From positions 363,410-403,787 of the forward strand of contig WELB01000080.1 of assembly GCA_009602725.1 (NCBI GenBank): a stretch of 40,378 nucleotides of DNA, in the 5' to 3' direction. This stretch comes from Spirogloea muscicola. Taxonomy: Eukaryota > Streptophyta > Zygnematophyceae > Spirogloeales > Spirogloeaceae. The stretch's first letter is position 1, and the number at the start of each line of letters is the position of its first letter. Shown one piece after another: positions 1-13,100 of the stretch. A program made the position numbers and the translations under genes. The notes below the pieces were generated by a model, which had not been told where the DNA came from, searched no databases, and worked only from the letters and a program-made list of their open reading frames with translations.

Positions 1-1151
1 GCCTCGAGCTACTCTGACCTGATGTTGCTCACCCGCGGGTATTGAACTTCGTGTGGTTCCGTCATGTCTAGTTGTCTAGATGCCTAGCTAGTGTTGGAGC
101 TCTTTGGATATTGTCCATTCTTTCTTGGCTGGCTTCTGCCAGCCCCTCTCTTCTATGGGCGAGCTCATCTTTCACAGCCCTCACTAGCAACGACTCTTTC
201 CCCATTACCTTCACATTTCATATGAACTATGTATTGGCTCGGCTTGGCCTCCCCTCCACCTCATGCGCACCGCACGCCTTCTCTCTTTTCCCATTTGCTG
301 CTCATATATCCTTGCCGCTTCGCTCACTAGCTTCTAGAGCCCTCATGTTGTGGCAGCTGGTAACTTCTCTCAAGAGCGAGCTCCTTTGAGATACTCAGGT
401 AGCAAGAGCAGGGGCTAGCGACACAAAAATATAGCTTAAAGGTGCAGCTTGTGCTTTGTAGCCTGCTGCAGCTCCTCGCAAAGCCCACCAAAGTGGCTCA
501 AACATCTGGCATGATTATTTGTAGCATTGATGTGTAGAGGTTGCCTGACTTGATTCTCCCATCGCTAGTCTGACCTTCAGGCGTGCCTAACACAATAAAT
601 AAATGCAGTGTCAATCCAGTGCACTGCATATGCATACCCTCACTGATACTTATTAAACTACAAATCATAAAACCTCTGCCACTGACGCTGCCTTGTAGTC
701 CTCAACACATACACACTTTATTCTCCAATATGAGTTAGACACTGTGCGCAACTTACTACAAATTTGGCACATAGCAGGCATAACAGCGCAACAATGAATG
801 CTGTCCGGGTTTTTGGCTTCTTATAAACGAGGAGGTCGGCAGAATGATTCCACGCGACGAACTCTAAGCAAGCTCCTGCCAAGGAGAGGAAGAGAGCAAT
901 GTGCACATCGCTGTCTTTCAATAGCACCAAGGAGCAACTAAAAGAGGATTTCAGAGTGAGATGTGAGGTGTCATGCGTGCGGAGCACTGCAAAAGTGCAT
1001 CCACGCCAAAAAGCCATGTACAATTGTGATGGACTTCTCCCTCATTGGTACGCTCAATCAGTCCATCAATCCCGAGCTCAAAATTGGAAGCCAGATATGG
1101 CCACGTGAGGCACTTAAGTGATATAGAGTAGTTGACAATTGTCTGCAAAAT
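1..1151. other. 3' flank of the Ca2+-ATPase gene, no convincing gene
   Basis: No open frame here resembles a known family. The segment lies downstream of the TAG of the Ca2+ pump gene on the minus strand and probably holds its 3' UTR. Positions 111-170 carry a diverged copy of the hairpin repeat family described elsewhere in this annotation. Open frames of about 100 codons (72-389 plus, 718-1023 minus) are judged fortuitous: the first runs through the repeat copy and the second has no recognisable domain. Confidence 0.5.
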
Positions 1152-6350
<5,199 letters not shown>

Positions 6351-6990
6351 AGACGATTGACCCACCACAAAAACTAGGTCTTGATGGCAGCTGTCAGCCT
6401 GTAGAGTTGATTGTGACTTGCAACAATTGAGAACTTTGTCATGATCACTGGAGCAGGAGCAAGGGTCAGGCAAAGTGCACCGCTGCAAGACAAGACAAAG
6501 TGCAAAGTGCAAAGTGCAAAGTGCAGGACAAATCTAACGTTGTTGGGGAGCAGTCCCGGCTATAACCATTGCAAACAAGCAAGAAAGGATCCAACTGTGA
6601 ACAAAGCCGCAGCTCACCGCACAAGCCGCCTCCGCAGGTGGCGAGGAGGGGCTACCCTGGGAATGGCCAGGGGCTCGAGCAGGCGCATTGCCTGGGACCT
6701 GCAAGTCGGCCTCCGGCTCGTCGACCTCTGTGGCCACTCCAGCGTGCTCCGAGCTAGTCGCTGAGCACCGGGCATCGAGCTGCAAGGAGTCAGCAAATGG
6801 CCGATTGAGCACTAGGTCTGCTGGTCCCCTGAAACAATGCTAAGCTTGCTCCGCTTGCGCTAGCCAATGGCGCTGGCATCTCGAGAAGCCCTCGCCTGGC
6901 CGCTGCCACGCCGCCCTGCTCCAGGAAATGCAGCGGCCCGCGCCTGACGGGGCGGGTCAAGCACCTCGGTGTCAGCAGCTAGCCTCCAGT
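6351..6990. promoter_or_regulatory. Upstream region / 5' UTR of the Ca2+-ATPase gene
   Basis: Non-coding as far as I can see. It lies directly upstream of the chosen ATG (minus strand) and includes a short heptamer tandem array at 6496-6523. No TATA box or other specific element could be assigned with confidence. An additional 5' non-coding or short coding exon cannot be excluded. Confidence 0.35.
6496..6523. repeat. Tandem heptamer, four perfect copies of CAAAGTG
   Basis: Four head-to-tail perfect CAAAGTG units, about 150 bp upstream of the Ca2+-ATPase start codon. It is most likely a microsatellite in the 5' UTR or promoter. Confidence 0.85.
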
Positions 6991-7600
6991 GGAGGTCCCG
7001 CCCGGTGCCACCACCCGCGGACGCCGCCGAACGATGTCCTCGTTGCAGGCCAGAAGCTTCACGTCGACGAGGCGGCGGCACGGTCGCCTCGTTGATGCAA
7101 CGGCAGCCGCGGGTGGCCTGGAGATGAGCTGTGGATCTCCGCACATTCAGCGCGGCAGGTCGGCACGGGGCCAGGACGACGGCGCCGCAGGGTCGCCGCG
7201 CGCGGCCGCCGGATTCCGCGGCCCTCGAGCGGGCCGCCAACGGCGCCGCTGCGGCAGCGGCCCTGCTGGCCGCAGCCATGGCTGGCGCAGGCGCTGCCGC
7301 GAGGGCGAATGCCTGCGCACGGCCGCCGCGACTTCACGCCAGAATGTGCCGCTCCTGGAGGCGACTGGAACAACTCGCCGCCGCCGCCGCGGGCGCAGCC
7401 GCCGCGGGCGCAGCCGCCTCCGGAGGTGCTGCAGGCGAGGGCACGGCGGGCCAGGACCGTGGGAGCGAGGGGAGGAAGTGAGCTCCGCCAAAAGAGGGGG
7501 CGGGGGATGTGAATGGCCAGCCCAGACATGGACAAGGTCCAAGAGGGCCGAAAGGCGCCAAAAACTTAGCCAGAGGCTGTAGACACAGGGCTTAGGGTTT
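6990..7600. other. GC-rich low-complexity block, no identifiable gene
   Basis: Strongly GC-rich sequence with GCC/GCG runs (notably 7376-7432) stays open in most frames on both strands, giving Ala-, Arg- and Pro-rich conceptual peptides. Composition alone explains the open frames and none shows a domain. It resembles the Ala-rich 5' ends of some genes in this window (for example uS10), so a remnant or unrecognised 5' exon is possible. A short segment near 7525-7560 resembles sequence near 32738-32775, which ties its right edge to the dispersed repeats. Confidence 0.4.
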
Positions 7601-7606
7601 AGCGAA

Positions 7607-7646
7607 GGGCTTTTCCAGCCCCTATTCTCAACGGGCGAGCACTTCT
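7607..7646 (+). repeat. Hairpin repeat family, copy at 7607-7646
   Basis: Family core: a GGGCTGG/CCAGCCC hairpin, then CCTATTCTCAATGGGCGAGC and ACTTTCTT; on the other side lies TTCATTCTTTTT. This copy has the right half (CCAGCCCC, then CTATTCTCAACGGGCGAGCA) and forms the left edge of the 7.6-8.6 kb fold-back region. Confidence 0.8.
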
Positions 7647-7707
7647 ATGGCCCGCGCACTGCACCTTCGTGCTGGCCGAACCCTCGCTGCTGCCTCTGGC
7701 TCTGGCC

Positions 7708-7745
7708 AGGAAGCAAGTGCTCGCCCATTGAGAGTAGGGGTTGGA
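7708..7745 (-). repeat. Hairpin repeat family, partial copy
   Basis: Reverse-oriented partial copy (AAGTGCTCGCCCATTGAGAG followed by TAGGGGTTGGAAAAG), immediately beside a full copy at 7749-7811, so the two form a direct pair. Confidence 0.8.
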
Positions 7746-7748
7746 AAA

Positions 7749-7811
7749 GAAGAAAGTGCTCGCCCATTGAGAATAGGGGCTGGAACAACCAGCCCGAAAA
7801 AGAATGAACAG
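7749..7811 (-). repeat. Hairpin repeat family, full-length 63-bp copy
   Basis: Reverse-oriented full copy containing the hairpin GGGCTGGAACAACCAGCCC (7-bp stem, 5-nt loop) and ending in AAAAAGAATGAACAG. By eye it is identical over 63 bases to the copy at 9527-9589, which suggests recent spread. The sequence after it continues toward GGGAAGCGCTAAG, a tail also seen near 28262-28296 and 32836-32857, so the full unit is longer than the hairpin core. Confidence 0.88.
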
Positions 7812-7996
7812 AGTACGAGAAGGGGGCCAGGGGAAGCGCTAAGTAACAGAAACAAAGCTGCTACGAGACACTCAGTAACCCCTGCTAAGCAGCCGCAGAT
7901 CAGAGATGCTGGGCTCCTGGAAGTGGGTCCCCTGGCCAGAGCCAGAGGCAGCAGCGAGGGCTCTGCCGGCACGAAGGTGCAGCGCCCGGGCCATGG

Positions 7997-8400
7997 ACCT
8001 CTGCAGCGAGACGGCCAGGCGCATTCGATACACTTGCGCCAGCGACCCGGCTGCAGGGAAGTCAACCGGCTCCCCATGGAAGCGCCGGGCGATGGTGTGG
8101 CGGGCGAGCTGGGTGAGCAGCTCGAGCCACCGAGCGCCCAGCGCCCCATGTGTGTCGATGGCCAACGGGAAGAACTCGTCTTCCCGCGGATGATCCGCGT
8201 ACTTCAGCTCTTTGGCCCGAGCAGCGCAGGCGACCGCATACCCAGCCGTGGTGGCACATTTGGCTGGGTGTGAGCGGTCATAGGCATCAGTAGTCACCAC
8301 GTCCAGGAGAAGACGTGGCCCGCCGGCCTGTCGGGTGGCCACCAGGTCTACACGCCTGGCATGGAGACCGTCGGCCCTGTGCTGGATTGGAAAAGCCAGC
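7997..8400 (-). pseudogene. Fragment of a retroelement-like ORF (C-terminal part)
   Basis: An open minus-strand frame spans 7872-8603, but only about 7997-8400 looks like protein: it has LLLDVVTTDAYDR, then an Ala-rich segment ending AARAKELKYAD, then FFPLAIDTHGALGARWLELL. From memory this arrangement (a hydrophobic LDV(V/T) stretch, an Ala/Lys-rich helix, then FxPLAxxTHGxxG) resembles the C-terminal region of reverse-transcriptase-bearing elements found in many copies in algal and protist genomes, possibly a nuclease-like fold. No reverse transcriptase domain is present, so this is a truncated relic. It is enclosed by inverted repeats and hairpin-family copies. It could instead be a fragment of an unknown multi-copy gene. 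Confidence 0.4.
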
Positions 8401-8419
8401 CCAAACAAGAATGAACAGA
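8386..8419 (-). repeat. Hairpin repeat family, partial copy
   Basis: Reverse-oriented part of the family (GGAAAAGCCAGCCCAAACAA then GAATGAACAG), directly abutting the right arm of the outer inverted repeat. Confidence 0.75.
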
Positions 8420-8557
8420 GGGGACCCACTTCCAGGAGCCTAGCATCTCTGATCTGCGGTTGCTTAGCAGGGGTTACTGAGTGATTCGTAGCTGCTTGTG
8501 TGCTTGTTTTAATGTGCTTATATTTCTTCGCACTTCCCCTGTGGCCCCCTAATCGTA

Positions 8558-8625
8558 CTCTGTTCATTCTTTTTTGGGCTGGCTTTTTAGCCCCTATCCT
8601 CAATTGGCGAGCACTTTCTTAGCGC
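8558..8625 (+). repeat. Hairpin repeat family, near full copy
   Basis: Forward copy: CTGTTCATTC, T-rich run, GGGCTGGCTTTTTAGCCCC, then CTATCCTCAATTGGCGAGCA and CTTTCTT. It marks the right edge of the 7.6-8.6 kb fold-back region. Confidence 0.85.
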
Positions 8626-8681
8626 TGGGAAGCGCTGAACCGAGTGGTCTGAGAACCTGCAACTCGCATGTGTTAATTAGA

Positions 8682-8708
8682 GGTTTTTTTTTTTTGTTTT
8701 TTTGTTTT
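8682..8708. repeat. Poly(T)-rich tract
   Basis: T-runs interrupted by single G residues, about 55 bp beyond the hairpin repeat copy. It could be a decayed poly(A) tail of a minus-strand retro-insertion, or simply a low-complexity tract. Confidence 0.6.
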
Positions 8709-8829
8709 TGGGAGGATTCCCCCACGACATTGTCTGGACGGCTTCGACATACACTATTCTGACAAATCTTGTATGCAAGCCAATCTCCTTGCAAATAGTG
8801 TCTCTAACGGGGGGCCAACCGCCGGGCCA

Positions 8830-8925
8830 CGCGGTCTTGGCACGTGGCAGCTAACGAGAGCGCCAGATGTCCTGCCGCCGGCAGGACGTTCCGTGATTCT
8901 TGAGCTTGCCACGTGTCGCTGTACT
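8830..8925. repeat. Imperfect palindrome with a perfect central hairpin and two CACGTG sites
   Basis: The centre at 8869-8887 is a perfect stem of GTCCTGCC and GGCAGGAC around the loop GCC. Further out, CACGTGGCAGCT (from 8841) pairs with AGCTTGCCACGTG (ending 8915), which places a CACGTG hexamer in each arm. The intervening arm sequence pairs poorly. Confidence 0.75.
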
Positions 8926-9026
8926 GGGGATCGGCACCAGGAGTGTGACAAGAGCGTCATCGTCACCATATTTTTTGGATGCTTGGCATGGGCAGACCAG
9001 CGTACTTGGTATAGTGAATTCAGGAG

Positions 9027-9116
9027 GAAGTGCTCGCCCATAGAGAAGAAAGTGCCCGCCCATAGAGTCCATAGAGAAGAGGGGCTGGCAAAGCCAACCC
9101 AAAAAGAATGGACAAT
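9027..9116 (-). repeat. Hairpin repeat family, copy with internal duplication
   Basis: Reverse-oriented copy in which the GTGCTCGCCCATAGAGAAG segment is doubled, followed by GGGGCTGGCAAAGCCAACCC and AAAAAGAATGGACAATG. It belongs to a variant ending in GGACAATGT rather than GAACAG. Confidence 0.8.
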
Positions 9117-9312
9117 GTTCGAAGCCAAAGAAAGAAGTGCCGAGTGAGGACTACACTACATTTTTCCCCCCTCTTTAACCCTACACCCTAAACACTGGAA
9201 CTACAAAGTAGAGAAGAGGGCTGCCAAAGCCAGCCCAAAAAGAATGGACAATGTCCAAAAGCCAAAAGAAAAAAAAGTAAAGAAAAAGAAAGAGGTGCCG
9301 AAAAAGGACTAA
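9069..9312. repeat. Direct duplication, about 9069-9152 and 9213-9312
   Basis: Both halves read AGAAGAGGGGCTGGCAAAGC-like sequence, then AGAATGGACAATGT, a CCAAAGAAAG-rich stretch, GTGCCGA and GGACTA. The second half has an A-rich insertion. This is an imperfect direct duplication of one family member (the second core lies at about 9208-9260) together with its downstream flank. Confidence 0.7.
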
Positions 9313-9526
9313 GTACCAAACACGACATCGCACTAGGGAATTTAGCGCCCAGATCGTATCTTCAGGTCCTCAAGCAATCACCTAGTGAAAACGGAAGTGA
9401 TCGAGCACAAACGATTAAGAGGTGGGCTTGGAAGCAGCCACCCTTTGAAGAAAGCGTAACTATCTCACTGGTCTGAATTAGTTGCACCGAAAGCAATACG
9501 GGGCTCACGTAGTTCACCAAAAGGAG

Positions 9527-9589
9527 GAAGAAAGTGCTCGCCCATTGAGAATAGGGGCTGGAACAACCAGCCCGAAAAAGAATGAACAG
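9527..9589 (-). repeat. Hairpin repeat family, second identical 63-bp copy
   Basis: Base-for-base the same as 7749-7811 by eye, from GAAGAAAGTG to AATGAACAG, while the flanks on both sides differ. This defines one version of the mobile or duplicated unit. Confidence 0.88.
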
Positions 9590-10110
9590 GAAAGGACGGG
9601 ACAATTGTCTTTTTCTCTGTAGTTGAACGTTCTGTATAGATCGTGAAGGTCATGGAAAACAACAGCTGAATTACTCAGATGTGAAAATGCCGACATGTCA
9701 CAACCAATCCTGTGGAAAAGTGATCACCACATGATCAGGATTTTCCGTGTAAACAATTGCGCTGTCGCCATCATATGTCAAGCATTTGATGGGCGCTGAG
9801 AGAAATTTTCTCAGATAACCCAATGATTGGCTTCCTTAGTGAGACACATGCCTACCTACATACCTCAAGCACAAGCTGCGAGGAAAGACTGCTCTTGCAA
9901 GAAGCCTGCCCTTCCAGGCACATTTGGATCTTGGTTACTGTTCTGCCTTTCACAGACATCGCCACTCTTGGAAGCTTTTGTCTGCATAATGGCTGCAGTG
10001 GCTGCATAACCAGCCCAAAAAAAGAGGTGATAAGGCCAGAGGGGAAGCCCTGAAGCTTGCTTGCCATGTTGAACTTCACAGCTGCAGATCAAGCAGTGCT
10101 ACCCTAGTTG
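9590..10110. other. Intergenic / 3' flank of the fusion gene
   Basis: No gene recognised. It lies just beyond the TAA of the dehydrogenase-kinase-aldolase gene on the minus strand, so part is its 3' UTR. A weak fragment resembling the repeat family (CCAGCCCAAAAAAAG) is seen near 10012-10026. Confidence 0.4.
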
Positions 10111-13100
10111 TTAATCCTCCAATGTCGCCTTGCCACTAGAGCCAAACATCCGCAACTTCTCCCTCACCACTTCCTGCACGTCCCATAAGAGGCTGGTGAG
10201 CAATGCCCTAAACTCGAGCTTCATGAGCATCATGTCCAAACATTATTTGAGTATGCCTGCTTGCCAAAGAACCTCAATCACTGACAGTCTGAAGTGCCTT
10301 ATGAGCAATAAGCACGCAACCTGAAGATAAGTCCTACATTGCCCTCGGCTGTACATAATGTGCATTCACACCAATATCCTAGCTGGTTGCATCATTATGC
10401 TACATTAAACTGACTGCATCCATATTCTACATTATACTGATTGTTCCGCTCTTCTGAAAACTGTCACTTTGTCTACAATGTAATGTCACACCCTTACAGA
10501 CAAAGCGCACCCTGCTCATATACAACAGCCTCACTCATACACACGGCCAGAAGAAGTAGCGATGGCTTGTAATGTGCAAGTTGCTCTGGCTATATTGTGC
10601 AGAAGAAGAAGCAGCACAGAGCCATGTCTGCTACAGATAATATCCATACCTCCATTGCTGTGCGTGCCAAGCCCATTGTGTCAAGGAGATCCTTATGATT
10701 GCCTTGCAGGGCTGCCATGTAGGCAGCTCTCAACTCAGTGTTGACATTAAACTTCCTCACACCATACTTTATGCACTCCTGGACAGACAAGGACGCAGTG
10801 CAGTATCACATAACGACAACACACGTCATACAGGAGAATGATGAATAAGCTAGGCAGTAAAAGATCAGACGCACTTATGTGCTCATCTTGCAACCATGCA
10901 TTGGAGTTAACAGCATCTGTCTGAAGGCACGCATATTTGTTGGATACAAATTGCACGCTTTGGCGAGGTATCCTCTGACTTGAGTCTGTGTAGTCCCACT
11001 CTTTCTGGGCTGGCTTTATACAGCCCTCGCTTTTGGAAGAGCTTACTACTACCTTTAACACGACCCTGAATAGCTAACCTTGACGAGGTCGGCAAGAAGG
11101 CCTGAAGCACCATGTAGGACAAGGAATGCCTGATGACGACTGGCCATGGCCTGGATGGCCTGCAAATTAATTAAAAGAGAGGTCAGGCCTTGTGGATGAC
11201 GCCAAATGGTTGACTTCATGTCGCAATGTAGTACCAATGCGGCTGCAGCAGAGTGCAACTACAGCAGCGAAAGCGTAGTACAGGAGCAGACTGATGACTT
11301 ACCTTTAGTCGTTCGATGTCAATCTGAGGACCCTGCGGAGGGTACTTGCCGTGAACGTTCCCAATGCAGACGGCTAAGGCATCAACTTGCGTTGTAGTCA
11401 AGAAGTCCTCAGCCTGCAAAAGAACATACCGGTGAATATAATGTGATTTATTCCTTACTCACGAAGCCATTGCACACTGGCACTTATGATCTTCTTATAT
11501 GGCCAGTTCTTAAGATGGGATAAAGCTAGAGTGTTTACCTGTTCAGGGTCTGTGAGACAGCCCTCATACTCTTCAACAGTCAACCCATCCTCTGTCCCAG
11601 ACAGACGTCCCAACTCAGCCTCCACCAGCAGACCTCTTGCATGTGCAGCCTCTGCCACTCGCTTACTGTACTGTACATTCTTCTCATACTCAAGGCTTGA
11701 GCCATCCACCATGACTGAGTGGAAGCCCTGTGCAGATGGACAACACACGATCATGAACCATGTCCATATGTATTCAATCAGTGGAACAGCAATGCAACTG
11801 TCAAAGACAGCGTATTAGTTTGTGTGTGCCTTTTACATGTATGGCTGAAGCTGATGAGTACATCAGGTTTGCACCCCAAGACTATCACATCACAGGCAAT
11901 GCCTGAGCTGCCTTGACAGAAGAAGGCCTTGTGCCCAGTAAATGTGACGATGATTGTACCAGGGCAAGACGGTGGCTGAAGTCTAGCTAGCTAGGCTCCA
12001 CTTGTGTGATGGAGTGGTACAGTTGTCCAGTCACTCAGAGGTTCATTGAAACAATAAGACCAATCGCATTAGGTGTCGTGATGGTGACTACTTGTTTGTA
12101 TGCTTGTACCTTGTCGAGGGCAGCCATCACTTCTTCCTCCTCGCTTGCATGATCCAGATGCACTGCTACTGGGACCTGGTGCACAAGATACATACAAAGT
12201 GGTCACTCAGCCAAGGATCACTGGTACAGAACAACTGTCAATCAAGCTTGGCCTAATTTCACACGAACATTAAACGCTTGGCGTTGTACTATTCCTCTTT
12301 GTTGTGTGCACACATGACATAAAAGTGCTGCAAGTGAGTCCATCTCCTTGAAGAAGTCAAAATTGCAGACACGCATGTAAATGTATAGATTAAATTCTGC
12401 AAAGACTTGGTCCCACCTGAGAGTACATAGCAGCTGCTGCACAGAGTGCCACAAGGGGCTCCCCACCATGCTTCAAGGCACTGGGGTGAATCTGACATGA
12501 ATGAGACTAGCATAATGAATGTAAGGGCTTTAAGACTACTGTCTTGCAGTCTAATGAAGTGCACAGAGCCTGTCGGGCTCAACTGATCATTGTGCTGTCC
12601 CTTCTCCTGGCAAGTTCGACTCTTCCAACCATAAGCATAGTAGAAGGCCCACCATCAGTAATTGCTCAAATCTCTGAATTGGCAAGACTAGAAGCACGGT
12701 AAAGTTATTGTGCTCAAGATGTCAACTTGTCAATGCACCTGTAGTATGGCCGGGCTGCACTCAGCCTCAGCAGCAGATACTACTGCCATTGCTCCTTCCA
12801 GGTTGTAGACATTGAAAGCTCCCACCGCATACCCTCCCTTCTCAGCAGCCTGTACCAAGAGGGAAGTACTTGAGCCAGAAGGCGAAGGAATGACGATGGA
12901 GGTGGAGCTTAAGAATGCCGACTTGGGAAAAGTAGAAGAGAGCCATACGATAATTTCACAAATACATGAGGGATGCCAGTCCTTATGAGCACAGAGCAAA
13001 GGAATATTTCTCTCAGTTGACTAAATAGTACCTCTAGGATGCCCCTTGTCGAGGTGGTCGGTGGCAATGCCCATGTCTTGACAATCATGGCAAGCGCGTC

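Larger units (their letters stand above)
7646..7996. repeat. Inverted repeat, arms 7646-7712 and 7931-7996
   Basis: The segment 7646-7712 (plus strand) reappears in inverse orientation at 7931-7996 with only a handful of mismatches by eye. Both encode the same short peptide beginning MARALHLRAG, read on opposite strands. The arms flank two inverted copies of the hairpin repeat (7708-7745 and 7749-7811). This is one of two nested inverted pairs in the 7.6-8.6 kb region. Confidence 0.8.
7857..8495. repeat. Inverted repeat, arms about 7857-7940 and 8415-8495
   Basis: The left arm (CACTCAGTAACCCCTGCTAA and onward to GAAGTGGGTCCCC) is repeated in inverse orientation at the right arm (GGGACCCACTTCCAGGAGCC through GGGGTTACTGAGTG) with few mismatches. 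The roughly 475 bases between the arms hold the retroelement-like coding fragment. Confidence 0.85.

Noticed and set aside
72-389. A 105-codon open frame on the plus strand
   Set aside because: It runs through a hairpin-repeat copy (111-170), has no recognisable domain and lies in the probable 3' flank of the Ca2+ pump gene.
718-1023. A 101-codon hydrophobic open frame on the minus strand
   Set aside because: It is downstream of the Ca2+ pump stop codon on the same strand, most likely 3' UTR; hydrophobicity alone does not make it a gene.
6860-7582. Overlapping long open frames on both strands, Arg/Ala/Pro-rich
   Set aside because: GC-rich composition keeps nearly all frames open; none shows a domain or splice-consistent extension.
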